A stretch of 52,198 nt of DNA from Candidatus Woesearchaeota archaeon CG1_02_57_44 (lineage in GTDB: Archaea; Nanobdellota; Nanobdellia; Woesearchaeales; CG1-02-57-44), in contig MNWW01000067.1 in assembly GCA_001871415.1 (NCBI GenBank), positions 1 to 52,198 of the forward strand, written 5' to 3'. Both the position numbers and the translations under genes were made by a program. Under the pieces are notes generated by a model. That model did no database searches, was not told the DNA's origin, and was given only the letters and a program-made list of their open reading frames with translations. Positions 1 to 7,554 of the stretch are shown here, piece after piece; the stretch's first letter is position 1; the number at the start of each line of letters is the position of its first letter.

Positions 1-137
1 AGCATCAACGCGAAGAATGAAATATGATGCGCCGGCCGGGCAGTCAAAAACCTTCTATGGGTTTTTGGGCCCGTCCGGCAGCAACCGCTATCATAACAGC
101 ATCAACGCGAAGAATGAAATATGATGCGCCGGCCGGG
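1..137. repeat. 40-bp direct repeat containing the tRNA-Gly 3' end (1-40 and 98-137)
   Basis: Bases 1-40 are repeated exactly at 98-137, a period of 97. Each copy holds the last 13 bases of the tRNA-Gly gene (minus strand) and the 27 bases that follow it. The downstream copy at 98-137 belongs to the intact tRNA. In the other copy the identity stops abruptly and is replaced by a hairpin. This is the layout left by integration at a tRNA 3' end, or by tandem duplication of the tRNA with loss of one body. Position 1 lies at the edge of the repeat, so the true left limit is not visible. Confidence 0.85.
31..79 (-). other. two-part hairpin ending in the duplicated tRNA-Gly tip
   Basis: Bases 31-41 pair with 69-79 (11 pairs, one mismatch). 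Inside, CAAAAACC at 45-52 pairs with GGTTTTTG at 60-67, leaving a 7-base loop. On the minus strand the 3' arm is the duplicated tRNA-Gly 3' end. It could be a decayed tRNA, a terminator-like structure after tRNA-Gly, or an attachment-site remnant. Only the pairing is certain. Confidence 0.5.
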
Positions 138-196
138 ATTCGAACCCGGATATACGGCTTGGAAGGCCGCAGTCATAGCCATTAGACCACCAGCGC
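125..196 (-). tRNA. tRNA-Gly (anticodon TCC)
   Basis: On the minus strand a full cloverleaf can be drawn. The acceptor arms GCGCTGG and CCGGCGC pair over 7 positions with one G:U. The anticodon arm is GCGGC-CTTCCAA-GCCGT, which puts TCC at the anticodon, and the T arm is CCGGG-TTCGAAT-CCCGG. The discriminator base is A, CCA is not encoded and there is no intron. It reads codon GGA. A TATA-like run (atttttaa) lies about 30 bases upstream, near 225. Confidence 0.95.
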
Positions 197-261
197 GCTA
201 ATGCTGGCAGGTACTGGCGAGGTTAAAAATGTTTTGGCCGTGGTGACTGGGCGACCATCGT

Positions 262-423
262 CTAGGTGACCGTCGAGTTCTTCCCGATGTCGTAGCGCGG
301 TCCCTGACGCTTCCAATGGTACATATCGCCGACCAGCAGTTCGGTAGGCAGTTCACGATATTTTTCCCATTGCTCCACACGCTCTATCTTCTCTGCCAAT
401 TCATCCGCATCCACGCCTATCAC
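262..423 (-). CDS. small acidic hypothetical protein (53 aa, GTG start)
   Basis: Not a recognised family. The reading frame runs from a GTG at 423 to TAG at 262-264. It encodes about 53 residues with a charged helix near residues 6-20 (DELAEKIERVEQWEKYRE) and a Trp/Tyr-rich tail (MYHWKRQGPRYD). A strong minus-strand TATA box (tatatataag, around 449-459) sits 26-30 bases before the GTG, so the message would be nearly leaderless. The transcript would run toward tRNA-Gly. No membrane segment or metal-binding motif is visible. Support comes from the promoter position and natural-looking residue use; the short length and GTG start keep it tentative. Confidence 0.5.
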   Translation of the reverse strand: MIGVDADELAEKIERVEQWEKYRELPTELLVGDMYHWKRQGPRYDIGKNSTVT

Positions 424-549
424 CCCCGTTGATTATTCTGGGGCAGCCCTTATATATAGTTAGGTATAGTGAACTTATGGAATGCGTAATCGCTTTTCTC
501 CGCTATCCACCAGAAAGGGATAAATAGGTCTTGCATGCTCGGGTTTCTC

Positions 550-1710
550 ATGAACGTGCTTGTGGTCAATGATGGATGCGAGCGAAGACAGCTTGACAGC
601 GCCAGACTCAAGGATTACTTCGGCATCAATGGATGCACACTGGTCAAGCGTCCGCAGGACGCTGATCTTATCGTTATCGTCACCTGCGCGTTCAACCAGG
701 AAAAGGAGGACCTCAGCATCGAGCTTATCCGTCATTATCAACAGTACACGGCAGAGGTCGTTGTCCTTGGTTGCCTTCCAGCAATCGCGCCGCAACGCCT
801 TGCGACCATCCATACAGGAAAGAGCCTTCCCACGGTCGAGCACCACCGTATCGACGAGTGGTTTCCTGAATTCTCCACAGGGCTTGATGATATCGCAGAC
901 GCGACAGACCTTGATGGTCCGCCAAAGTGGTTCCTGCTGCGAAAAGCGCTGCGCCGGTCCCTGCAGGGGCAGCTGGGAAGCAGGATGGTAAAACGGCTCC
1001 CAAAGATGCTCTCCAGCACAGGGCATCTGAGGATATCGTACGGGTGCCTTGGCGACTGCACATACTGCGGCATCAGGAACGCCATCGGCCGCCTGAAGAG
1101 CAAACCCCTTGCTCAGATTCTCCTAGAGTACCAGACGCTCCTGGAGCGCGGCTGCAAGCGGATACGCATCCTTGCTGATGATACAGGAGCCTGGGGTCTT
1201 GACACGGGCAGCAGCCTGCCCTTGTTGCTCTCAGCGCTTGACCAAGCCACTGCACGCAAGGTCAGCTGGGAGCTTGATCAGGTGCATCCGGTCTGGGCTG
1301 TGCGCTACCAGGACGCGCTGCGAGATCTGATAGCCTCTGGCAGGATAGACAGCATGCTCGTCTCTGTACAATCAGGGAGCCCGTCGGTCCTTCGCAGCAT
1401 GCGACGATTCCCGGATGTGGATAAGGTCCGCGACGCACTAGCAGGATTCACCCGGGCGCACAAGGACTTCTCGCTGCTCACAGATGTCATCGTCGGCTTT
1501 CCCGGGGAGACGGATGAGGATTTCGGGCAGACTGTTGCACTATTGCTGGCCTGCGGTTTCGCCTACGTCAATATCTTCGGCTACACGGACAGGGAAGTGT
1601 GCGATGCCAGGAATCTGGACGATAAAGTGCCCCGGCAGGTCATTGATCGACGTATCCACACGCTGACCAAGGCGCTTGCCAAGGCAGACATCAGGCATGA
1701 AGTGCTTTGA
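550..1710 (+). CDS. radical SAM protein, methylthiotransferase-like (MiaB/CDKAL1 relative)
   Basis: Probable tRNA-modifying or related radical SAM enzyme of about 386 residues. It opens like a methylthiotransferase N-terminal domain (MNVLVVNDGCERRQLDS, then DADLIVIVTCAF and VVVLGCLPA), with three cysteines that could hold a second Fe-S cluster. The radical SAM signature CLGDCTYC (Cx3Cx2C) lies near residue 170, followed by the usual (beta/alpha) barrel and the VIVGFPGETDEDF motif. The C-terminal TRAM RNA-binding domain of MiaB and CDKAL1 appears absent, since the protein ends about 60 residues after that motif. An in-frame ATG at 535 exists, but the TATA box gataaata at 519-527 is 26 bases before the ATG at 550, and the conserved first strand starts there. 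The substrate (tRNA, ribosomal protein or other) cannot be read from sequence. Confidence 0.85.
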   Translation: MNVLVVNDGCERRQLDSARLKDYFGINGCTLVKRPQDADLIVIVTCAFNQEKEDLSIELIRHYQQYTAEVVVLGCLPAIAPQRLATIHTGKSLPTVEHHRIDEWFPEFSTGLDDIADATDLDGPPKWFLLRKALRRSLQGQLGSRMVKRLPKMLSSTGHLRISYGCLGDCTYCGIRNAIGRLKSKPLAQILLEYQTLLERGCKRIRILADDTGAWGLDTGSSLPLLLSALDQATARKVSWELDQVHPVWAVRYQDALRDLIASGRIDSMLVSVQSGSPSVLRSMRRFPDVDKVRDALAGFTRAHKDFSLLTDVIVGFPGETDEDFGQTVALLLACGFAYVNIFGYTDREVCDARNLDDKVPRQVIDRRIHTLTKALAKADIRHEVL

Positions 1711-1762
1711 TCAGAGCACTGTCGCCGATAACCATTTATAGGTGTTCATCCGCAATCTGCTC

Positions 1763-1903
1763 ATGGCTGATAAGCACGCTGAACACCGGGATCGTCTAGA
1801 TACTGAAGACCGCAAGAAGCGCGGGGGCATGGTCAAGTTCATCCTGCTGGTTGTTGTCATCATCGCCATGTTCTATTTGGTACGGCAGTATATGGTTGGA
1901 TAG
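1763..1903 (+). CDS. small single-pass membrane protein (46 aa)
   Basis: The frame encodes a charged N-terminal half of about 22 residues (many K, R, D, E), then one hydrophobic helix (VKFILLVVVIIAMFYLV), then RQYMVG and a stop. The TATA-like sequence atttata at 1734-1740 is 25 bases before the ATG, so a leaderless transcript fits. The positive residues before the helix predict a cytoplasmic N terminus. No family is recognised. It sits between a radical SAM gene and a minus-strand DHH gene, so it appears to be its own transcription unit. Confidence 0.6.
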   Translation: MADKHAEHRDRLDTEDRKKRGGMVKFILLVVVIIAMFYLVRQYMVG

Positions 1904-1979
1904 ATGCACAACCTATTGGATGGACTCATCACTGATTATTCGGCCTTGTGATTCGCGATAGCTGCACTCTTGCCTGCGA

Positions 1980-3017
1980 CTATTTCGGCATTGCCTTGCG
2001 GAACTGCTCGAGAAATGTCTTGAACTGGTCAGCGCGCACCTGCGCGCCGCAGGCGTGCTCGTGGCCGCCACCATGCCCTTCAATCCCTTGCAATGCCTGC
2101 TCGAGCACTGGCGGCAGGATGAAATTGCGCGCGCGCATGCTCATCTTCACCAGGCCATCTTTCTCACGACCAACGATGATGACCATGTCCTGATTGTCAT
2201 AGAGCATCCGATTGGCGATATCCTTGCTGAAACTGTCCTTGCTGCCTGCGTAGATCCAGCAGATGATACCGTCCTTGGGCTTCGTCTGTCTCGCCTCGGA
2301 CAGGAGGTCTTCATACTTGCGGTTGACCTTGCTGAACAGGTCCATGATGAACACTGCCCGTTCGGTCTTTGCTTCCATCAGTTCTTCGGGTCCGTCCATG
2401 CCGGCGATGTGCTCGATGCACTGCATGGCTAAGGATGTCCTGGTCTTGAGCATGAAGGAGAAGACAAAGACCAATCGTCCAAGTGGCGTCGCGAACAGCG
2501 CATCGTCAGGGTTCTTGACCTTTGCTGGCAGCAGAGAGGGATATCGTCGCTTGAATTCCTCCGCGAACCATGGCCAATGCCAGTCGCCGATGGCGCCGAT
2601 GGCCGCGAGCCAAAGGTCTTTTTGATTGACTTCGTAGGCCATCACTGACGCAGGGATATTATCGTTCTTGTTGGCCAGCCGTGGATTATAGTAGCGCACG
2701 CCTTTCTTGGGATTCGGGCCATGATGGTCAAGCCAGCACACGGGCGTTTTTGCCCGGTCGATGAAATCCTGCTCGACATTATAGAGGTCTGAGACGAATA
2801 TGCGGTCTGGTCGGTATTCTTTCACCTTGGCATAATACCTGCTATCGACGCTTGGCACGCTCTTGACCATGATGCCATGGCCGCGCATGATGAGCCGGTA
2901 GAGCAGCAGATAAGAGCAGACCCCATCAGGGTCGTCATGGAAGAAAAACAGCGGATTGATGGAATCGTCCAGGAAATCGCGGACTTCCTCAGCTTCCGCA
3001 CCCGTCATGCCTTTCAT
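1980..3017 (-). CDS. DHH-family phosphoesterase
   Basis: Predicted Mn-dependent phosphodiesterase or exonuclease of the DHH/DHHA1 superfamily (345 aa). Motif I is FFHDDPDGVCS near residue 27, a further motif is FVSDLY near 75, and motif III is DHHGPN near 97. The C-terminal DHHA1 part ends in GHGGGHEHACGAQV, the substrate-binding glycine loop. RecJ proteins usually have GGHxNAAG there, so the EHACG variant marks a separate archaeal subfamily. It is probably cytoplasmic. Nucleic-acid ends, oligonucleotides or cyclic dinucleotides are all possible substrates. The downstream GNAT gene is on the same strand just upstream of it in transcription order, but with its own promoter, and this gene also has an AT-rich TATA-like stretch (gttaaag) around 3040. 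Confidence 0.88.
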   Translation of the reverse strand: MKGMTGAEAEEVRDFLDDSINPLFFFHDDPDGVCSYLLLYRLIMRGHGIMVKSVPSVDSRYYAKVKEYRPDRIFVSDLYNVEQDFIDRAKTPVCWLDHHGPNPKKGVRYYNPRLANKNDNIPASVMAYEVNQKDLWLAAIGAIGDWHWPWFAEEFKRRYPSLLPAKVKNPDDALFATPLGRLVFVFSFMLKTRTSLAMQCIEHIAGMDGPEELMEAKTERAVFIMDLFSKVNRKYEDLLSEARQTKPKDGIICWIYAGSKDSFSKDIANRMLYDNQDMVIIVGREKDGLVKMSMRARNFILPPVLEQALQGIEGHGGGHEHACGAQVRADQFKTFLEQFRKAMPK

Positions 3018-3044
3018 TCTGGGCGCTAGGGCGGTTTTCTTTAA

Positions 3045-3500
3045 CTAAGTTTTGGCGATGAGGGTCATCAGGTAGTCCTTGAAGCGCTTCTTATAGAGCC
3101 GCCAGGCGTCTTTGTTGAATGCGTGCACCTTTATATGCACCTCCTTTAGGCCCTGTCGCCTTGCCCATGCCATGCAGGCCGTGAGGAGCTGTGAGCCGAT
3201 GCCTTTGCCACGATGCCCGTTTTTCGCATAGAGATGAAAGATGTAGGCGTACTTTCGTGTGCGGTATTCCTGGCCGGATTTTTTCACTTCCATGCCAGCG
3301 TATGCGGTCAGTTCCTTTCCTTCCTGAGCGACAAAATACGCGCAGGTATCGCGCCTGAGGTCGCGGCCCAGCCGAGGACCGATATGACTCCTGTATGACG
3401 GGTCTATGCGGTCATCAGTCCCTGATTCCCAGTCAAAGAACTCCTGCTTGAGCTTGAGCAGCTGCGGGTAATCATCGACCGTCGCTTGGCGGATGCGCAT
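3045..3500 (-). CDS. GNAT-family N-acetyltransferase
   Basis: Acetyl-CoA-dependent acyltransferase of 151 residues. The acetyl-CoA pyrophosphate loop is seen as GHRGKGIGSQLL near residue 96 (R/QxxGxG/A), preceded by the beta-4 strand YAYIFHLYAKN. It is followed by AFNKDAWRLYKKRFKDY, the usual Asn and Tyr of motif B. The N terminus MRIRQATVDDYPQLLKLKQEF is typical of the fold. A TATA-like attattaaag centred near 3525 lies 25 bases before the ATG. The substrate (protein N terminus, amine or metabolite) is not predictable. Confidence 0.88.
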   Translation of the reverse strand: MRIRQATVDDYPQLLKLKQEFFDWESGTDDRIDPSYRSHIGPRLGRDLRRDTCAYFVAQEGKELTAYAGMEVKKSGQEYRTRKYAYIFHLYAKNGHRGKGIGSQLLTACMAWARRQGLKEVHIKVHAFNKDAWRLYKKRFKDYLMTLIAKT

Positions 3501-3559
3501 GTCAGGTCAGGCATACAATATTCCTTTAATAATTGTCGTATATACCTGATGCATCTCCT

Positions 3560-3725
3560 GTCCGGGCTGGCCGGGGCCCGGCTCTGTCCTGAATCTCGTT
3601 TGACTATGCCAGCAGCGGGCTTCGGCGGTGTTCCCACCAGTAACGGATTGACATCCCCGAAGGGGGCATCCCCCTGTCAATGCGCAAAATGCGACACATC
3701 AGCCTTCGCAATTGCTGCTGGCTGG
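3560..3725 (-). other. GC-rich palindromic intergenic segment, possible IS200/IS605-type remnant
   Basis: The 287-base gap before alaS holds strong inverted repeats. TTGACA at 3648-3653 pairs with TGTCAA at 3675-3680 around a CCCC-GAA-GGGG core, and a second GC-rich palindromic stretch lies at about 3605-3640. On the minus strand one frame with a single stop reads DAPFGDVNPLLVGTPPKPA. A hairpin followed by GTCAA recalls the right ends of IS200/IS605 elements, where the tnpB tail overlaps its guide RNA. No transposase body is present. The remnant idea is weak; the inverted repeats themselves are clear. Confidence 0.25.
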
Positions 3726-3787
3726 ACTCTTAGGACAGAGCCCCGGCGCCCGATACTTTTTTATTCACCGAGCCATTTTGGCTTGAC

Positions 3788-6343
3788 ATGCCCTCGGACA
3801 AGGATATCAAGAAGGAATTCAAGCTTGAAGCCAGCAAGAACCCGGACAAGTACTACGCGACCAGTGTGCTCAAGGCAGAGGGCTTCTCCCGCAAACAATG
3901 CGCATGCGGCACGTTCTTCTGGAGCGTGAACGCTGACCAGAAGACCTGCGGCGATCCTGTCTGCTCCGGCGGTTTTAGGTTCATCGGCGAAAAGGCGAAG
4001 GATGCCAGCGAGACAGGCCTTGACTATGTGGGCGTCTGGAAGAAATTCGCGGCCATGTTCAAGGACGCTGGCTATACACCCATCCCCCGGTATCCTGTGG
4101 TCGCACGGTGGCGTGATGATACTGACTTCGTGCAGGCGAGCATCTATGACTTCCAGCCGTATGTCGTGTCTGGCGAGGTCGAGCCTCCGGCAAACCCCTT
4201 GGTCGTCCCGCAGTTCTGTCTGCGCTTCAATGACATCGACAATGTCGGCATCACGGGCGCGCACTACACGGGCTTTGACATGATAGGTCAGCATGCGTTC
4301 CTCCCGCCAGAGCAATGGAGCCAGCCGCGCTTCTTCGGCGATATCCACAAGTGGCTCAAGAACGGTCTTGGCCTGCCCAATGAGGAGATCACATTCCATG
4401 AGGACGCGTGGGCAGGCGGGGGCAACTTCGGTCCCTGCATGGAGTATTTCTCCAAAGGCATGGAGCTTGGCAACCAGGTCTACATGATGTATGAGGTCAC
4501 TGCGGCGGGACCGCGTGAGCTCAAGCTCAAGGTGCTGGACATGGGCATGGGCCATGAGCGCAACGCATGGTTCGCGGCCGGCGCGCAGACAAGCTACGAG
4601 AGCACATTCCCCACAGTGATGGCATCGCTTCGCGCCAGGACGGGTGTGAAGGCCGACCCTCACTTCCGGCGCCAGTTCCTTCCGCTCGCATCGTTCCTGA
4701 ACCTCGATGAGACTGACGATATCAACAAGCAGTGGCAGATGGTCGCAGACAAGCTCAAGATGGATATTACAGAAGTCAAGGAGAAGGCGCTCTCTGACGC
4801 TGCGCTGTACTCTGTCGCAGAGCACTCGAGGGCGCTGCTGGTCGCGTTGGCTGACGGCGCGCTGCCCAGCAATGTGGGCGGCGGCTATAACCTGCGCACG
4901 ATACTGCGGCGCGCGCTGGACTTCATCGAGCAGCGCTCCTGGGATATCGACCTCGCTGACGTGGCAGAGCAGCACGCGCGCTATCTGAAACCACTCTATC
5001 CTGAACTAGTCGAGAACCTGGAGAATGTCAAGACCATCCTCGCCGTGGAGAAGCGCAAGCACCAGGAGACGAGGTCGAGGGCCGGAGGGTTGGTCAGGAA
5101 AGCACTTGCTGCTGGTATCTCGACAGACAAGATGGTCGAGCTCTATGACAGCCATGGCATCATGCCCTCAGAGGTCGTGCGTGAGGCAAGAGCGCAGGAC
5201 CTGAAGCTTGCGGTTCCTGATAATTTCTTTTCCCTGGTCGCTGAGCGCCATGAGCAGGCTGAGCAGGCGACTGCCACAGTGAAAGCTGAAGGTCTTGATC
5301 TGGAAGGGATCCCCGGGACGGATGCTCTCTATCTCGGCGACTGGCAGGAGGTCAGCAGCGAAGGCGTGGTGCTCAAGGTCATCGGTACGGACGTGGTGCT
5401 GGACAAGACCGCGGCGTATCCGACGAGCGGCGGTCAGCTGCATGATGTCGGCATGCTCGAAGGTCCTGACAGCGGGACGTATGAGATACTCGACGTGTTC
5501 AAGCAGGGAGCGTGCATCGTGCACCGGCTCAGCGAAGCGCCCAAGCTTGCAGCAGGGGATGCGGTCAGGGTCTCGCTGGACCTTGATCGCAGGCGCCAGC
5601 TCGCGCAGCATCATACCGCGACACACCTCATCGGAGCCGCCGCCCGCAAGGTCCTGGGCAGTCACATCAACCAAGCGGGCGCCAGAAAGACCCTCGAGAA
5701 GGCGACGCTGGACATCACGCACTACCAGAATGTCTCTGACGAGGAGAAGAAAGCGATTGAGACCGAGGCGAATCTCCTGGTCAAGCAGGATATTCCTGTG
5801 GTGAAATCATTGCTGGCGCGCAACGACGCGGAGAAGCGCTACGGTATGCGCATCTATCAAGGTGGCGCTGTGCCGGGCAGGCAGATTCGCATCGTCGAGA
5901 TACAGGGCGTGGACATCCAGGCCTGCGGCGGTACGCACCTGAACCATACTGGCGAGGTTGGCACTATCCGCATCATCAGGAGCAGCAAGGTGCAGGACGG
6001 TGTGGTGCGCCTGGAGTTTGTCGCCGGCGCTGCCAGGGAAGCGGTAGCGTCAGAGGCCGGCGGTATCCTCGAGGAAGCGGTGGCGATACTGGGCTGCCCG
6101 CCAGCGCAGGTCCCGGGGAGGACCGCGGAGCTGTTCACCAAGTGGAAGCAGATAGTCAAGAAGGGTAGGAAGGACATTGACGCGACGCTGGTCAGTGTCG
6201 AGGAGACATCAGGGGACATCCTGAAGGCGACCGCTGACGTGCTGAAGACGCAGCCCGAGCACATCCCCAAGACGCTGCGCAGGTTCTTGGCGGAGATCGA
6301 AGTGGCGAAGGACAACGCTGACGCGGTCCAAGCTGCTCAGTGA
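3788..6343 (+). CDS. alaS: alanyl-tRNA synthetase (archaeal type), shortened C-terminal domain
   Basis: Charges tRNA-Ala, with editing of Ser and Gly. The N-terminal archaeal zinc-binding region (KQCACGTFFWSVNADQKTCGDPVC, about residues 36-61) precedes the class II catalytic core (ARWRDDTDFVQASI; later GIGLPNEEITFHEDAWAGGGNFGPCMEYF). The editing domain keeps HHTATH near residue 616 and CGGTH near residue 713, the zinc-binding pair. Family members in archaea are usually about 900 residues. This one stops at 851, leaving only part of the C-terminal helix-plus-DHHA1 (C-Ala) domain. AT-rich promoter sequence (tttttattca) lies 25-30 bases upstream of the ATG. It is monocistronic between a minus-strand gene and cysE, which has its own promoter. 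Confidence 0.97.
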   Translation: MPSDKDIKKEFKLEASKNPDKYYATSVLKAEGFSRKQCACGTFFWSVNADQKTCGDPVCSGGFRFIGEKAKDASETGLDYVGVWKKFAAMFKDAGYTPIPRYPVVARWRDDTDFVQASIYDFQPYVVSGEVEPPANPLVVPQFCLRFNDIDNVGITGAHYTGFDMIGQHAFLPPEQWSQPRFFGDIHKWLKNGLGLPNEEITFHEDAWAGGGNFGPCMEYFSKGMELGNQVYMMYEVTAAGPRELKLKVLDMGMGHERNAWFAAGAQTSYESTFPTVMASLRARTGVKADPHFRRQFLPLASFLNLDETDDINKQWQMVADKLKMDITEVKEKALSDAALYSVAEHSRALLVALADGALPSNVGGGYNLRTILRRALDFIEQRSWDIDLADVAEQHARYLKPLYPELVENLENVKTILAVEKRKHQETRSRAGGLVRKALAAGISTDKMVELYDSHGIMPSEVVREARAQDLKLAVPDNFFSLVAERHEQAEQATATVKAEGLDLEGIPGTDALYLGDWQEVSSEGVVLKVIGTDVVLDKTAAYPTSGGQLHDVGMLEGPDSGTYEILDVFKQGACIVHRLSEAPKLAAGDAVRVSLDLDRRRQLAQHHTATHLIGAAARKVLGSHINQAGARKTLEKATLDITHYQNVSDEEKKAIETEANLLVKQDIPVVKSLLARNDAEKRYGMRIYQGGAVPGRQIRIVEIQGVDIQACGGTHLNHTGEVGTIRIIRSSKVQDGVVRLEFVAGAAREAVASEAGGILEEAVAILGCPPAQVPGRTAELFTKWKQIVKKGRKDIDATLVSVEETSGDILKATADVLKTQPEHIPKTLRRFLAEIEVAKDNADAVQAAQ

Positions 6344-6489
6344 TCGGTGCTCTTGGCTGCTGCTACAGAGCGCAATCTTAATATAGATGCGCCATCTCTG
6401 TGGACGACATGCAAATCGTCATCTGTTGCTGTCACTGATTTCTCGTCGATGTAATTGTGCCTACTGCCATCGGTTCCAAGGTGATTTTC

Positions 6490-7305
6490 ATGGATTTGTT
6501 TTCATCATACGCGTCGGATGACGCTGCTTTCCAGGTCGCGGGTCCTGCGCCGCGCGACTATACAGAGGATTTCAACCTGCTGCGCCAGCTGCTCTTTCCG
6601 GCGCAGTGGGGGCGTGACGCCGGCGATAGGCATACGCACCTGCGTCTGCGTGAGGACCTCCTTCATCGGCTCGCAGCGCAGCTCCCCGATGCGTCCATCG
6701 AGGCGCTGCTCGGTCAGCTGCCGGGCATCCGGGAGACACTGAAGACCGATGTGCAGGCCGCGTATGCCGGTGATCCTGCGGCGAAAAGCTACACAGAGAT
6801 CATCAGGGCATATCCGGGTTTCCAGGCCACCATGGTGCACCGTGTGGTGCATGAGCTGTATGTGCAGGGGTCTGATGAGGCCCTGCTCTACGCCCGTGAG
6901 CTGCAGGAGTACGCGCACAGTCGCACGGGCATCGATATCCACCCCGGCGCTTCAATCGGCGGGCATTTCTTCATCGACCATGGGACAGGCGTGGTCATCG
7001 GCGAGACCGCGGAGATAGGCGACTGGGTGCGCATCTATCAGGGTGTCACGCTCGGCGTGCTGCATTTCGAGAAAGACAAGAACGGTGATGGCACCGTGCT
7101 CGTGAAAGGCAACAAGCGGCATCCGACGCTCGGCAGCCATGTGGTCATCGGCGCGGGCGCGAAGGTGCTCGGGCCGGTCTCGATAGGAGACCATGTCAAT
7201 ATCGGCGCCAATGCCTGGATAGATGAGGACATCCAACCATATACGACGGTCTTTGTGGCAGAGCATCCTCGCCTGGAACGGCGCAGCAGGACTGGCAAAG
7301 GATAG
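6490..7305 (+). CDS. cysE: serine O-acetyltransferase
   Basis: Makes O-acetylserine from serine and acetyl-CoA, the first step of cysteine synthesis. The 271-residue protein has a helical N-terminal region, then the left-handed beta-helix of hexapeptide repeats: GIDIHPGASIGGHFFIDHGTGVVIGETAEIGDWVRIYQGVTLG from about residue 150. It continues with KRHPTLGSHVVIGAGAKVLGPVSIGDHVNIGANAW. The His and Asp of FIDHGTG and the loop around YQGVTLG match the EpsC/CysE active site. A GTG at 6457 is also in frame, but the ATG at 6490 has AAGGTGAT as ribosome-binding site, so it is preferred. TATA-like ttaatata is at about 6377. No cysteine synthase gene is in the window. Confidence 0.92.
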   Translation: MDLFSSYASDDAAFQVAGPAPRDYTEDFNLLRQLLFPAQWGRDAGDRHTHLRLREDLLHRLAAQLPDASIEALLGQLPGIRETLKTDVQAAYAGDPAAKSYTEIIRAYPGFQATMVHRVVHELYVQGSDEALLYARELQEYAHSRTGIDIHPGASIGGHFFIDHGTGVVIGETAEIGDWVRIYQGVTLGVLHFEKDKNGDGTVLVKGNKRHPTLGSHVVIGAGAKVLGPVSIGDHVNIGANAWIDEDIQPYTTVFVAEHPRLERRSRTGKG

Positions 7306-7367
7306 GTACGGATTTCGGCGCTATGTTTCACAAGACTCATAAAGCATCCGTGCTTTTTTGGTCCTCT

Positions 7368-7499
7368 ATGCATCTGAAAAAGCGCATGAAGCTGTTCAGC
7401 TACAGGGTGCTCTATTGGTTTTTCGTCACTATGCTGTATCTCAGGTGGATGCTGGAATCCGTGTTCCAGGGACTGCCGTTCGAAGAGACGCTGCCTTAG
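7368..7499 (+). CDS. small hydrophobic hypothetical protein (43 aa)
   Basis: Reads MHLKKRMKLFSYRVLYWFFV, then a continuing Tyr/Trp/Leu-rich helix and an acidic tail ending EETLP. The basic start followed by about 22 hydrophobic residues suggests a single membrane helix with a cytoplasmic N terminus. A TATA-like cataaagc is at about 7338-7345, some 25 bases before the ATG. No family is recognised. The gap between cysE and rnhB holds nothing else that looks coding. Confidence 0.4.
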   Translation: MHLKKRMKLFSYRVLYWFFVTMLYLRWMLESVFQGLPFEETLP

Positions 7500-7554
7500 C
7501 TAAAGCCAATTCTAGGATGAGTGATTTGACTGCTTCTTTGGTCTCTCTATTATC

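Noticed and set aside
3761-4975. 404-residue open frame on the minus strand
   Set aside because: It lies entirely opposite alaS, whose motifs are complete. The frame is His/Arg/Val-rich, typical of the antisense of GC-rich coding DNA.
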